64,000 nucleotides of DNA from Chitinophagales bacterium (GTDB lineage Bacteria; Bacteroidota; Bacteroidia; Chitinophagales; Saprospiraceae): NCBI GenBank assembly GCA_017303875.1, contig JAFLBP010000014.1, positions 62,001 through 126,000 of the forward strand, written 5' to 3'. Of the stretch, positions 18,062 through 26,888 are shown piece by piece. A program made the translations under genes and the position numbers. Position 1 is the first letter of the stretch; the number at the start of each line of letters is the position of its first letter. The notes beneath the pieces were generated by a model that did no database searches, had not been told where the DNA came from, and saw only the letters and a program-made list of their open reading frames with translations.

Positions 18062-18877
18062 TTAAAAATCTCCCACAGCCACGCCGTCAAAATACCCGCT
18101 CCACCAAAGCAGCAGGATAATGAGGCCCACGGCGATGCGGTAATAACCGAACACCTTGAAGCCGTGGCGGGTAAGGAAACTGATGAATATTTTGATGGCG
18201 AGCAGCGCGACCACAAAGGCCACGAGGTTGCCAACGAGTAACAATTGTATTTCTTCACTGCTGAAGCCGCTGCCATGGTCTTTGACATGATCGTAGAGCG
18301 ACTTGGCGGTGGCAGCCAGCATGGTCGGTACGGCCAGGAAAAAGGAAAATTCGGCTGCGGTAACCGGCGAAAGCCCCTGCGTTAGTCCGCCGAGAATGGT
18401 TGCTGCCGAGCGGCTCACCCCCGGCACCATAGCGATGACCTGAAAGCTGCCGATTTTGAGCGCTTTCAGGTAGGAAACCTGTTCGATGCTGCTTTCCCGT
18501 TCGGCGCTGCGTTTGAAATAGCGGTCGATAAAAAGAAAAATGATACCGCCGGCAATCAGGGCAAGTGCTACCACCACTATGTTTTCCAGCAAGGCATCAA
18601 TTTGTTTTTTAAGCAATAAGCCAAAAACAACCGCCGGAATAAAAGCGACAAGCAGTTTGATGTAAAAATCAAAGCTTTGGAAAAAACGCTTCCAATACAA
18701 AACCAGCACGGACAAAATGGCGCCGAACTGAATGGACACGGTAAAAACCTTGACAAAAGCGTTCGACTGTATGCCCATGAAGGAGGAGCCGATAATCATA
18801 TGGCCCGTCGAAGAAACGGGTAAAAATTCCGTCAGACCCTCGATAATAGCCAGTACAATGGCTTGAATCAGGTTCAT
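18062..18877 (-). CDS. uppP: Undecaprenyl-diphosphatase UppP
   Basis: UppP (BacA) dephosphorylates undecaprenyl pyrophosphate to recycle the lipid carrier for peptidoglycan and O-antigen. The 271-residue polytopic membrane protein carries the two family motifs: [16 protein letters not shown] near the N-terminus and [15 protein letters not shown] in the middle, which hold the catalytic glutamates, serine and arginine. Length is typical. The start overlaps the stop of the DUF3098 gene by four bases, indicating translational coupling in the ftsX-DUF3098-uppP operon that is common in Bacteroidota. Confidence 0.95.
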   Translation of the reverse strand: MNLIQAIVLAIIEGLTEFLPVSSTGHMIIGSSFMGIQSNAFVKVFTVSIQFGAILSVLVLYWKRFFQSFDFYIKLLVAFIPAVVFGLLLKKQIDALLENIVVVALALIAGGIIFLFIDRYFKRSAERESSIEQVSYLKALKIGSFQVIAMVPGVSRSAATILGGLTQGLSPVTAAEFSFFLAVPTMLAATAKSLYDHVKDHGSGFSSEEIQLLLVGNLVAFVVALLAIKIFISFLTRHGFKVFGYYRIAVGLIILLLWWSGYFDGVAVGDF

Positions 18878-19278
18878 GCTTCCTCGCCTGCGGGTTTATC
18901 GGCGGGCACGGGCGCCGCTATGTCGGCCTGTTTTGCAGCTGGTGCTTTGCTGAATATGCCCCAAACGAGCACTACAAAACCCGCGACCATCATCAGGGGC
19001 GCCACGGTGATACGGCGCGGACTGTAGATGACATTCGGGTCCCAGGTGTTCGGGTCGGACATGCCACCGCCGGCCATGAGGGCAAGGCCGAGGATGACCA
19101 TGAGGGTGCCGACGCCCATAATGAGCAGACTGCGCGTGCCGAAGATAAAGTTACGGTTGTCGCGCGTGAGTGCCGATTCTGCGCTGCGGCGCGGCGGCGG
19201 CGGCGGGGTTGCTTTCGTGCGTTGTGGCGCAGCGGGTTGCTGCGGGCGTTGTTGGGGGCGTGGTGCTTGTTTAGCCAT
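18874..19278 (-). CDS. DUF3098 membrane protein
   Basis: A 134-residue protein. It has a proline- and glutamine-rich basic N-terminus (residues 1-40), two transmembrane helices ([18 protein letters not shown] and [18 protein letters not shown]) separated by a short loop with [13 protein letters not shown], and an alanine-rich tail. [15 protein letters not shown] and [10 protein letters not shown] are the DUF3098 signature. The position between ftsX and uppP is conserved in Bacteroidota, which suggests a role in envelope or division functions, but none is established. Confidence 0.85.
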   Translation of the reverse strand: MAKQAPRPQQRPQQPAAPQRTKATPPPPPRRSAESALTRDNRNFIFGTRSLLIMGVGTLMVILGLALMAGGGMSDPNTWDPNVIYSPRRITVAPLMMVAGFVVLVWGIFSKAPAAKQADIAAPVPADKPAGEEA

Positions 19279-19288
19279 ATTTTTTTGC

Positions 19289-20143
19289 TTAGTACAGGTC
19301 GTCTAACTGCATGCGCAGGAATTTATTGACCACAAACCAGGAGCTGATACCGGAAATTAGGGCGCCGACTACGAGCAATACCACATAAAAGAGCGTCAAT
19401 TCGCCGAGTGTGATAAGGTCGTTGATATCGGGCACTAATTTGCAGATCCACCAGTAAAACACAGCCAGTGCGGCGATGGCGATGCCGGCGCTGATAAGGC
19501 CGTTGAGGATGCCGCGCTGCACGTAGGGTTTGCTGATGAAGCCCCAGGATGCGCCAACCAATTGCTGGTTTTTGATCAGAAATCGATTGGCGTACAAGGC
19601 CAGTCGAATGGTATTGTGAATGAGCGTTACGGCGGCAAAAATGAGCAAAATACTCAAGCCGAGCGTTATCCAGCCCAAATTTTTAATATTATCGTGTACA
19701 TTTCCCAGGTTGCTGGCCTCGAAGTAGAGATCAGCAATGGCCGGATCTTCGCGCAATTGCGAGCGCCAGCTGTTGAGGCTCGACTGGTCGAGGTATTCGG
19801 CATGTACGTTAAAGCGCAACACATCGCGGAGCAGATCGGGCATTTCTTCGAGCATACTTTCCTCGCCGAGGTCGGCGGTCATGTCGGCAGCCACTTGTTC
19901 TTTGGTGATGAACTTGAGGGTTTCGGCTTTTACGGCCGGGTGTTGGCGGATGCTGTTGCTGACGCGTTCAATTTCGCCGGCGGCCAGCTCGGGTTTCAGT
20001 TCCAGCCAGATGTCTACCTTTTCCTTATACAAATTGGTGAGTTGCGTGAGGTGGAGTGCCGTCAAAGCAAAAAAGCCCAGTACGATCAGTACGAGGGCTA
20101 CACCGATTATGGCATAAAGGTAGGTAGGTCTTGTGTGCGCCAT
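19289..20143 (-). CDS. ftsX: Cell division permease-like protein FtsX
   Basis: FtsX, with FtsE, forms an ABC-type complex that controls peptidoglycan hydrolases at division. The 284-residue protein has a first helix (YLYAIIGVALVLIVLGFFAL), a periplasmic domain of about 130 residues with IWLELKPELAAGEIE and LKFITKEQVAADM, and then three further helices. The layout is that of FtsX rather than of lipoprotein exporters. The ATG at 20143 sits eight bases from a minus-strand -7 element, so earlier codons are excluded. ftsE is not in the window. Confidence 0.93.
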   Translation of the reverse strand: MAHTRPTYLYAIIGVALVLIVLGFFALTALHLTQLTNLYKEKVDIWLELKPELAAGEIERVSNSIRQHPAVKAETLKFITKEQVAADMTADLGEESMLEEMPDLLRDVLRFNVHAEYLDQSSLNSWRSQLREDPAIADLYFEASNLGNVHDNIKNLGWITLGLSILLIFAAVTLIHNTIRLALYANRFLIKNQQLVGASWGFISKPYVQRGILNGLISAGIAIAALAVFYWWICKLVPDINDLITLGELTLFYVVLLVVGALISGISSWFVVNKFLRMQLDDLY

Positions 20144-20151
20144 GTGGGGCA

Positions 20152-20159
20152 CAAAGGTA
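20152..20159 (-). promoter_or_regulatory. TAnnTTTG -7 element, ftsX operon
   Basis: Reads TACCTTTG on the minus strand. Eight bases separate it from the ftsX ATG, pointing to a leaderless or nearly leaderless transcript. Confidence 0.6.
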
Positions 20160-20164
20160 AATAA

Positions 20165-20668
20165 TTACGCGACTTCCTCGCTTTTTTCTTCGTGCTGAGC
20201 TGCGCGGCGTTTTTTAAAAAATTTGGGATGAACCACCAATAATCCGAAGGACTCGCATTCTTCCTTGGTATTTTTGGCGTGGTGGGCGCCGTGCGCACGC
20301 AGGATGGCGCGCGAATACTCGCCGTCGAGCTGCCGGAACCAGGAAAAACGACGGTGTATGTACACGTCGTGGATCAAAAAATAAGTGAGGCCGTACAGGG
20401 AAATGCCAACACCAACGAAAAATACCCAGAAATCTTCGGGTACCGAACTGCCATAAATGTAACAGATCATGGAAGGAATGGCGTACACTAAGAAAAAACG
20501 ATCATTTTTCTCAAAAAAACCTTCCTTGGCGTGTTTGGGACGGTGGTGGTCTTCATGCCAGTTCCACAAAAAACCATGCATCACGAATTTATGGGTAAAC
20601 CAGGCCATGAATTCCATGCCGACATAAGCGGCAATTGTAACCAATATGTATAGTAACCAGGGCGCCAT
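20165..20668 (-). CDS. crtZ: Beta-carotene hydroxylase CrtZ
   Basis: CrtZ is a di-iron membrane hydroxylase that converts beta-carotene to zeaxanthin. The 167-residue protein has the full set of histidine motifs of the fatty acid hydroxylase superfamily: HKFVMH (H26, H31), HEDHH (38-42), HDVYIHRR and HGAHH. They sit between hydrophobic helices, and the length is that of CrtZ. No other carotenoid gene is present in the window. The tail is lysine- and glutamate-rich. It ends just upstream of the ftsX promoter, so the two genes may be partly co-transcribed. Confidence 0.9.
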   Translation of the reverse strand: MAPWLLYILVTIAAYVGMEFMAWFTHKFVMHGFLWNWHEDHHRPKHAKEGFFEKNDRFFLVYAIPSMICYIYGSSVPEDFWVFFVGVGISLYGLTYFLIHDVYIHRRFSWFRQLDGEYSRAILRAHGAHHAKNTKEECESFGLLVVHPKFFKKRRAAQHEEKSEEVA

Positions 20669-20993
20669 CTGAAAAATTTTAATGGTAAAAAAGCGTCAAG
20701 AATGCCCTATAAACACGAATTGCGGGGCTTGGTTTGCAAATTGGCCCGGTTTTTACATTCGGCTTCAAGACATTTGCCGGAAAAATGTTAACAAAATAAG
20801 TAGGGCAAATACAAAATGCTCTACTTTTGGCGTTCGCAACAAGCGTTAAAACACGTTTCGCCCAAAACCCGGAACAGCGTGGATGGAATGAATTGATTTT
20901 CAATATTTTTGATCAATCCTGTCAATGCCCGGTTATCAGCGCAACGCATAACAAACAAGGAAACAATCGCTTCATTAAAAAAGCACAGCGTAT
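20669..20993. other. Intergenic region upstream of exbB
   Basis: No gene is seen in these 325 bases between divergent crtZ and exbB. A TACTTTTG element at 20822-20829 fits the -7 consensus on the plus strand and would leave a leader of about 160 bases before exbB. No riboswitch-like structure was recognised. Confidence 0.5.
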
Positions 20994-21707
20994 ATGATGT
21001 CTAAAGCCTATCTGGCCGCGTACATGCTCCTCCAACTGGCTCCCGCCGGAACTGCCACACCTGGTACGGGCGGCCACGACAAAAGCCTCTTCGAAATCGT
21101 GACCGGCAGCAGCTGGTCGGGTCGAATTGTGATCATTCTCCTGCTCCTGTTGTCTATCTATGCCGTGTACATTATTATTGAGCGCTACATGACGCTCTCC
21201 CGTGCCGGCCAGGTCGACCACAACTTTATGAACAGCATCCGCCACAGCGTTGAAAGTGGCAACCTGCAGGCTGCCAAAGCGCTTTGCCAAAGCGTAGACG
21301 CACCCATGGCCCGTATGGTGGAAAAAGGGCTGGATCGTATCGGCAAACCCCTCGACGACATATACAAGTCGATTGAAAATGTCGGTAACCTTGAACTGCT
21401 CAAATTGGAAAAAAACCTCAGCACCCTGGCCACTATTTCCGGTCTGGCGCCGATGGTGGGTCTGTTGGGTACGGTAATCGGTCTGATCATCTCCTTCCAG
21501 GATATGTCGACAGCCACCAACATCACCCCGCAGGTACTTTCCAACGGTATCTATCACGCCCTCACGGCGACGGCCTTCGGTCTGTTCGTGTCGATCATTG
21601 CCATGGCTGGTTACAACCTGCTGGTATCGCAACTCGACAAGGTGATCTTCAAAATGGAAGCTACCGCCATGCAGTTTATGGACCTGCTCCAAGAGCCTTC
21701 GCGTTAA
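20994..21707 (+). CDS. exbB: ExbB/TolQ-type proton channel
   Basis: This 237-residue inner-membrane protein of the MotA/TolQ/ExbB family uses the proton gradient to power TonB-type energy transfer to outer-membrane receptors. It has an N-terminal helix (IVIILLLLLSIYAVYIIIERYM) and a cytoplasmic loop with LSTLATISGLAPMVGLLGTV. Two more helices, with GIYHALTATAFGLFVSI, follow and carry the conserved threonine/proline-type channel residues. It is followed 34 bases later by exbD and then by a tonB-like gene, so the three form an energising operon, probably serving receptors such as the one at 26889-29429. Confidence 0.92.
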   Translation: MMSKAYLAAYMLLQLAPAGTATPGTGGHDKSLFEIVTGSSWSGRIVIILLLLLSIYAVYIIIERYMTLSRAGQVDHNFMNSIRHSVESGNLQAAKALCQSVDAPMARMVEKGLDRIGKPLDDIYKSIENVGNLELLKLEKNLSTLATISGLAPMVGLLGTVIGLIISFQDMSTATNITPQVLSNGIYHALTATAFGLFVSIIAMAGYNLLVSQLDKVIFKMEATAMQFMDLLQEPSR

Positions 21708-21741
21708 TTTGTTGACTGTTCAAAAAAACTAAAAAACGCCT

Positions 21742-22155
21742 ATGGCACTCAAACGCCGTAACCGTGTTGAGCCGGAATTCAGCCTGGCAGCCATGATCGA
21801 CGTGATCTTCCTGTTGCTCATGTTCTTTATGTTGACTTCCAAGTTCGTCACGCCGAACGCCCTCAACCTCTCCCTCCCGTCCAGCAGCGCCACCACCATG
21901 GCCTCGCCCAGCCTCGCCGTGTCTATTGATGCCAATGGCAAATTTTATGTAGACGCCAAGCTGACGCCCGATGCCCTTCTGGAAAAAACTTTGGCCGATC
22001 GGATCAAGGGAAAAGACCCTAAAACCACCACCATTACAGTAGTTGCCGAAAAAACAACACCCGTAGAAAACGTGGTGTTTATTCTCGATATCGCCAACCG
22101 TCTGCAAGTAAAAACCATTTTGGCCACCGACCCCAAGTCGGAGTCATCCAAGTAA
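21742..22155 (+). CDS. exbD: ExbD/TolR-type proton channel component
   Basis: A 137-residue protein with one N-terminal helix, FSLAAMIDVIFLLLMFFMLTS, whose aspartate is the proton-carrying residue of the ExbD/TolR family. A periplasmic domain follows, with LAVSIDANGKFYVDAK and TITVVAEKTTPVENVVFILD. It partners ExbB upstream. Length and topology are typical. A hairpin follows its stop. Confidence 0.92.
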   Translation: MALKRRNRVEPEFSLAAMIDVIFLLLMFFMLTSKFVTPNALNLSLPSSSATTMASPSLAVSIDANGKFYVDAKLTPDALLEKTLADRIKGKDPKTTTITVVAEKTTPVENVVFILDIANRLQVKTILATDPKSESSK

Positions 22156-22166
22156 GCTATTGATCC

Positions 22167-22217
22167 ACAGGATTGCAGTGTTGACCTGTTTTTTGAGAAA
22201 ACACCCTGCAATCCTGT
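22167..22217. promoter_or_regulatory. Hairpin between exbD and tonB-like gene
   Basis: A 16-base arm (22167-22182) pairs with 22200-22217 apart from a two-base bulge. The loop is T-rich. It is well placed to reduce or stabilise expression between exbD and the downstream transducer gene. Confidence 0.6.
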
Positions 22218-22310
22218 AATCATTAAATAAAAGCCTGCACATTTTGTGTAATAGCCTGCCTTCGGGCATCTATGCTACACCAAGTGTTCACTTTTTGAAA
22301 TCATTCAACA

Positions 22311-23234
22311 ATGAGAGCGGGACAAGTTCGTCAGCAAGAATACGACACCACCGGCATCATCGGTTCCTTTGTACTGCACGCCCTGCTGCTGTTACTGCTG
22401 CTGTTTGTGCCGGTAATGAAGGAGGAGCCGCCGGTCGAAAATCCGGTCATCCTGCTGGAGTTTGGCGGCGGTGGCGACAATGCGGCGGCCGGTGAGCCGG
22501 ATCGCGGCATGAACAGCACTTCTGCGCCGGTTGGTCCGGCGCCCGATGTTGCTGCGCCTTCCACCCCCACAGCCCCTGCACCGGCGCCCCCATCCCCTTC
22601 CACGCCCCCGGCGGCGGAAGTGCCTAAGAACACACCAACCACCACCGATCCGGAGGCTGCGGCCGTGCGTCAGCGCCAGGAAGAGCAGCGCCGTAAAGAT
22701 CAGGCGGAAGCGGCCGAACGCGAACGCCAGCGCGTGGCTGCCGAAGCCGCTGCGGCCGAACAACGGCGTATCGAAGAAGCGCGCAGGAATAAAATGAAAA
22801 ACTCCGGCCTTGGCGGCGGCACCGGCGGTACCGGCGCAGGCACGGGCAACGGCGGTAAACCCGGCAACCAGGGTATTCCAGGCGGCACGGGCGACAACCC
22901 CTTCGGCAAGAGCAACGGCTCGGGTGGCGGCTCCGGCGGCGGTTCGGGCGGCGGCGTAGGCAACTCCTATGGCGGCGGCATCGGCAACCGAAAAGCCCTC
23001 AAACGCCCTTCACCACAGGATAATTCGCAAAAAGCCGGTACCGTACGCGTTCAGGTTTGTGTAGATGGCAACGGCAACGTGGTGAGTGCCACGCCGACAC
23101 AAAGTGGTTCGACGACCACTGATTCCGAACTGCGTTCCAAAGCAGTATCGGCAGCCAAAAGCTGGAAGTTTGAAGCCCTGCCCGGCGCGGATCAGCAATG
23201 CGGCTGGATCGACTTTGTGTTCAGGCTTCAATAG
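22311..23234 (+). CDS. TonB-like energy transducer
   Basis: The 307-residue protein has a short cytoplasmic start and one transmembrane helix (GIIGSFVLHALLLLLLLFVPV). A proline/alanine/threonine-rich spacer comes next (about 70-115), then a charged helical segment (RQRQEEQRRKDQAEAAERE) and a glycine-rich run. The C-terminal TonB-type domain contains AGTVRVQVCVDGNGNVV and SKAVSAAKSWKFE. It should span the periplasm and pass energy from ExbBD to outer-membrane receptors. The glycine-rich linker is longer than in classical TonB. It ends just before a strong terminator. Confidence 0.85.
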   Translation: MRAGQVRQQEYDTTGIIGSFVLHALLLLLLLFVPVMKEEPPVENPVILLEFGGGGDNAAAGEPDRGMNSTSAPVGPAPDVAAPSTPTAPAPAPPSPSTPPAAEVPKNTPTTTDPEAAAVRQRQEEQRRKDQAEAAERERQRVAAEAAAAEQRRIEEARRNKMKNSGLGGGTGGTGAGTGNGGKPGNQGIPGGTGDNPFGKSNGSGGGSGGGSGGGVGNSYGGGIGNRKALKRPSPQDNSQKAGTVRVQVCVDGNGNVVSATPTQSGSTTTDSELRSKAVSAAKSWKFEALPGADQQCGWIDFVFRLQ

Positions 23235-23262
23235 GTATACGGGCCTGATAATGCGATATTTG

Positions 23263-23304
23263 AATCCCCTCCGAGCAACACTGTTCGGAGGGGATTTTGT
23301 TTTT
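23263..23304 (+). terminator. Rho-independent terminator after the exbB-exbD-tonB operon
   Basis: A perfect 12-bp stem (23263-23274 with 23285-23296), a ten-base loop and a T-rich tail on the plus strand lie 28 bases after the tonB-like stop. Confidence 0.85.
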
Positions 23305-23312
23305 AAGGGCAA

Positions 23313-24956
23313 TTAACGCTGTAAAATTGTGATGCGCAGCGGCTTGTTTTCTGCTTTGCTTTGGAGCCAGGCGATGAAGGGCTGAAAGTTTTCGTAGTGG
23401 ATGAATTTTTTATTTTCTGTTTCCAGCTCCGGCCACCATTGTCCGGCAAGTTCCTGAAGTTTATCCTGGGGAATGCGTTTTACAATTATTTCATGGAGTA
23501 TTTCCCCCAGTAGTTCGATAAATCGGGAAGAAATGGTTTCATTCACTCTTTGAATACGTCTAACCACACCACGCACCAGGGCATCCCGGTTTTTATGTGA
23601 TTGTAGTTGTCCGCGTTCATATTGAACAATATAATAATTCAGTTCATTAACCGCTGGTAAAAGCGCATTTTCCTGCCCAGTCTCTTTGATGAGGCTGGCA
23701 CCGAACCATTTCTCTGCCCACTCTAAATCCCCACGCACCCAAAAAGCTAAACCCGCCACGTTTTGGATGTTTTGCAGACGAGCCAGTGAGATCTGATGCC
23801 CTTTTTTTTCAACCAACTCCCAAATATTCCGCTCCAGCAGCAAGGCTGTTGCTTCCTTATACATATTTTTTTGGACATAGTTGGCGAGGAAAGCAAAAAT
23901 GAAACCTCCGAGATAATTGGGATGAGAAGGTGATAAGAGCGCAAGGTCCTCTTTGTAATCTTCAATATTTACTTCTTTTTTTGTGACAGAATCATAAAGG
24001 AGGTAGTTGAATAAATTATTTAAATAGCGATTGGGGTTTTCATGTTTTATCAGGGGGTGGGCATTATAGAGGTCTACAATTTCCTTAAACTTTTCGACCA
24101 TCGTTATACGTCCCTCGTGTTTGAATACCGCTAGAAAAGGGCTGGGGTGTTGCAAATCAATCATGCTGATATTTGCCAAAACAGAAACAAAATTCATTTT
24201 GACTTCAAAGCTGCTGATGTCGGCAGTGCCGCCGGTGTGCAGGCTCAGATACTCGTTTAACTTCGCCAGCAGAATTGGGTCTTCTTCCACTTTAGTATGT
24301 CCCAAAAGCGCCATTAAGGTTTCATGGCGGAGGTCATAAAGCAGTATATTCAGTTGCAATTGCGTCAGCCATTTTCTTTCCTGCTCATGAATTTTCCGCA
24401 GTTCTTTTATACCCAGCACCCGCATTTGAACCCCTAAGTCCCTTTCTAAATGGAAGAGGTCAAATAATATAGGTATAGCCTGTATTTGAAGGGCAAGCCC
24501 TCTGGCGTCGGCAATTTTTTCAAGCGCCTCCTGAAATAAACCTTTGCGGTGCAGAATGGCGATGTTTTCCAATTGATTCAACAAGGCAATACGGATGCTC
24601 TGGTCAGTATTGTGGCGACGGAGCGACTCCAATAGTTTATTGTACAGGTAATTTGACTTTACACCCACTTCTTCAAGTTGCATAAAGCCTCTTCGTTTGA
24701 TCCGACGCTCAAATTTTTCAACAAACAATTGCTCTGCCTGTACGGAACTTAATACCGCGTCGCCGGTGTTCTGCGCTCTGGAAATCTCTCCCAGGCAGTC
24801 GTTGATACAATCGAACAACTGGACATACTGCGAATGATGGTTGTCTTCCCGGTAGCTTCGGATATGCCGTTTGAAATCGTGTTTTTCCTTGGGGAGCATT
24901 TGCTCAACCAGACGGCGAAGTTTTTGAAGCGACTGATTGTCATTTAAGACTGACAT
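23313..24956 (-). CDS. Large helical-repeat hypothetical protein
   Basis: The function is unknown. The 547-residue protein is leucine-, glutamate- and lysine-rich and predicted by eye to be almost entirely helical, with no signal peptide or membrane helix. Units such as LENIAILHRKGLFQEALEKI and NIQNVAGLAFWVRGDLEWAE look like TPR pairs. Its architecture, size and N-terminal LxxLVExxLPKEKxxF pattern recall the 468-residue protein at 12611-14017, so both may belong to one lineage-specific family. The gene is less GC-rich than its neighbours. A minus-strand -7 element lies at 24993-25000. Confidence 0.6.
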   Translation of the reverse strand: MSVLNDNQSLQKLRRLVEQMLPKEKHDFKRHIRSYREDNHHSQYVQLFDCINDCLGEISRAQNTGDAVLSSVQAEQLFVEKFERRIKRRGFMQLEEVGVKSNYLYNKLLESLRRHNTDQSIRIALLNQLENIAILHRKGLFQEALEKIADARGLALQIQAIPILFDLFHLERDLGVQMRVLGIKELRKIHEQERKWLTQLQLNILLYDLRHETLMALLGHTKVEEDPILLAKLNEYLSLHTGGTADISSFEVKMNFVSVLANISMIDLQHPSPFLAVFKHEGRITMVEKFKEIVDLYNAHPLIKHENPNRYLNNLFNYLLYDSVTKKEVNIEDYKEDLALLSPSHPNYLGGFIFAFLANYVQKNMYKEATALLLERNIWELVEKKGHQISLARLQNIQNVAGLAFWVRGDLEWAEKWFGASLIKETGQENALLPAVNELNYYIVQYERGQLQSHKNRDALVRGVVRRIQRVNETISSRFIELLGEILHEIIVKRIPQDKLQELAGQWWPELETENKKFIHYENFQPFIAWLQSKAENKPLRITILQR

Positions 24957-24992
24957 ATTTTATAATATTATTGATAATCAATTATTTAAATG

Positions 24993-25000
24993 CAAATATA
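24993..25000 (-). promoter_or_regulatory. TAnnTTTG -7 element, helical protein gene
   Basis: Reads TATATTTG on the minus strand, 36 bases before the ATG of the 547-residue protein gene. Confidence 0.45.
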
Positions 25001-25088
25001 AGTAAAAAATCAAGACTAACTCAAAAAAACAGCATGTATTCTGTTTGGAAAGGAACTAAATCGCAAAATATAGCATTTTGGAGCGTAA

Positions 25089-25096
25089 TACCTTTG
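25089..25096 (+). promoter_or_regulatory. TAnnTTTG -7 element, small hypothetical gene
   Basis: TACCTTTG 24 bases before the ATG at 25121. Confidence 0.5.
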
Positions 25097-25120
25097 TTTT
25101 ACAAAACAAACGAACATGCT

Positions 25121-25513
25121 ATGATCTCCCTCATCCTTCAAAACTCCGCAAGTCAAATGAAAATTTCTATTGGTCAAAATCGCGACGGCATCATTCAAGT
25201 CGATGTGGTTATCGGCTTTGCAGCACCATTACCTCCGGGCGTTTCGGGCCAGCGCCTCGAAATTCCGGTAACCCTTGATCGTATGGATTTCCTGTTCGAG
25301 GACGGGAAGGTTCGAATTATAGACGCCTCCGGCACCACCCTTGTGCCGACCGTATATGAAAGGGTCAGCAGCCTCGATTTCAACCCTGGTACCAATGAAC
25401 TGAGGGTACTTGGCGCTGCCGAAAGCCCACTAAGCACTCCTGTATCAACCAGCGGAAAACAAGTAATCGCCCGTGTAGACTTCAGCTCAGCGACCGTCAC
25501 GCTCTTCCAATGA
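25121..25513 (+). CDS. Small beta-rich hypothetical protein
   Basis: I do not recognise the family. The 130-residue product is rich in alternating hydrophobic residues typical of a beta-sandwich (MKISIGQNRDGIIQVDVVIG, RLEIPVTLDRMDFLF) and has no cysteines or signal peptide. I chose the ATG at 25121 because a -7 element lies just upstream; the same frame is open back to 24971 but would start before that promoter. It is followed by a strong terminator at 25671-25708, so it is probably monocistronic. Confidence 0.55.
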   Translation: MISLILQNSASQMKISIGQNRDGIIQVDVVIGFAAPLPPGVSGQRLEIPVTLDRMDFLFEDGKVRIIDASGTTLVPTVYERVSSLDFNPGTNELRVLGAAESPLSTPVSTSGKQVIARVDFSSATVTLFQ

Positions 25514-25670
25514 AAACGGAAAGTCCCTGTGTAACTCTCTGCGTGATCCGAGCCAACACCCGAAATGTGAAAAATTTATTAAAATAATTTATCGGAGCGT
25601 GTTTTTTTCATTTTTGGCACGCGATTAGTTATAAGATAAGTAGCTTCATACAATAGAAACGGTTTAGTGA

Positions 25671-25708
25671 AAAGCCCGGTGCAAACGAGCACCGGGCTTT
25701 CTTTTTTT
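25671..25708 (+). terminator. Strong rho-independent terminator
   Basis: A perfect 12-bp GC-rich stem (25671-25682 with 25689-25700), a six-base loop and a T-tract. It lies 158 bases after the small hypothetical gene. The stretch 25514-25670 holds no gene that I can support. Confidence 0.85.
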
Positions 25709-25746
25709 ACCCCGTAATGGAAGATGGATTGTGCATATAGGTTGCC

Positions 25747-26493
25747 CTATTCTGCAAAATTATCCTTGTACCGCACGCCCGTCAGCGCAAGCCCTTGCGG
25801 GGGGGCACTAAGGCTTCCTTTGAGCGCGGTCTGCGTATCCAGGGCATATTGTATTTGTTCGAGGCTGATTTTTCCGGCGCCCACCTGTACACAGGCGCCT
25901 ACGATGAGGCGCACCATACCGCGCAGAAAACGATTGGCGTGAATATGAAACCGCCACTGATTTTCCTGAAATTCCCATTCCGCACGCATCATTTGGCAGG
26001 CATAATGATCGGCGCTGCTGTCGGTTTTACAAAATGGGAAAAACTGATCGTATTGCAAGAGCAAACGCGCCATTGCCTGCATGGCTTCAGTATCTATTTT
26101 TCGCCATTGCGGGTAAAACCAGGCAGTTTCCAGTAAAAAAGGATCTTTTCTCAGACTGATCGTATAGGTGTAGCTGCGCTCAAAGGCATCGTAGCGTGCA
26201 TGGGCCTCCGCTGCTACTGCCCGGCAACTGTAAACAGCGATGTCATTGGGTAAAATACTGTTCAGACCATCAAGCAGTCGCGGCGGCAAATCGTTTTCGG
26301 CATCAAAATGCGCAACGTAGTAGCGCGCGTGCACGCCCGTATCGGTGCGCCCACAACCCACCACCTCCACCGGCTCCCGCAAAATTGTGCGCAGCGCCTC
26401 CTCCATGCGCTCCTGTACAGAAGGCGCATTTGGCTGCCGCTGCCACCCGCAGTATTGGCCGCCCCGATAAGCTAATTCGAGAAAATATCGCAT
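25747..26493 (-). CDS. truA: tRNA pseudouridine synthase A
   Basis: TruA converts uridines 38-40 in the tRNA anticodon stem-loop to pseudouridine. The 248-residue protein has LAYRGGQYCGWQRQPNAPSV, the catalytic GCGRTDTGVHA motif with D51, and NRFLRGMVRLIVGACVQVGAG near the C-terminus. Length and motifs are complete. It is followed on its downstream side by the small-gene terminator region and preceded by a repeat block. Confidence 0.96.
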   Translation of the reverse strand: MRYFLELAYRGGQYCGWQRQPNAPSVQERMEEALRTILREPVEVVGCGRTDTGVHARYYVAHFDAENDLPPRLLDGLNSILPNDIAVYSCRAVAAEAHARYDAFERSYTYTISLRKDPFLLETAWFYPQWRKIDTEAMQAMARLLLQYDQFFPFCKTDSSADHYACQMMRAEWEFQENQWRFHIHANRFLRGMVRLIVGACVQVGAGKISLEQIQYALDTQTALKGSLSAPPQGLALTGVRYKDNFAE

Positions 26494-26888
26494 CTTTTTA
26501 GGTTTGGAGGTTTGGGGTTCGGAGGTTTGGGGTTTGGAGGTTCAGGGTTACTTTCATCGTTACAAAAACTTGCCACGAATACACGAATGGCGCTGCGCCC
26601 GGCATTTTCTAAAACACTCAAATACAAAAACACCAAAATATTCATCGTTCATCACTCATCGTTCATCGTTACAAAAACTTGCCACGAATACACGAATGGC
26701 GCTGCGCCAGGCATTTTCTAAACACTCAAATACAAAAACACCAAAATATTCATCGTTCATCACTCATCGTTACAAAAACTTGCCACGAATACACGAATGG
26801 CGCTGCGCCCGGCATTTTCTAAAACACTCAAATACAAAAACACCAAAACACTCCATAATTCATCGTTCATCACTCATCACTCATCGTT
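26494..26888. repeat. Repeat block upstream of truA
   Basis: This block lies between truA and the receptor gene, both on the minus strand, and holds no supportable gene. It starts with a GGAGGTTTGGGGTTT-type array at about 26504-26549. Three tandem copies of a unit of about 101-109 bases follow, starting at 26561, 26670 and 26771. Each copy has the TTGCCACGAATACACGAATG segment, a GCGCTGCGC palindrome and an ending of ATTCATCGTTCATCACTC-type short repeats. Copies differ by a few bases and by the number of the short terminal repeats. Confidence 0.9.

Noticed and set aside
26504..26549. Telomere-like G/T repeats
   Set aside because: The G/T-rich units are short, irregular and internal to the chromosome sequence; they are better seen as part of the adjacent repeat block.
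26561..26888. CRISPR array
   Set aside because: Units are about 100 bases and continuous, without short repeats separating unique spacers, and no cas genes are near.
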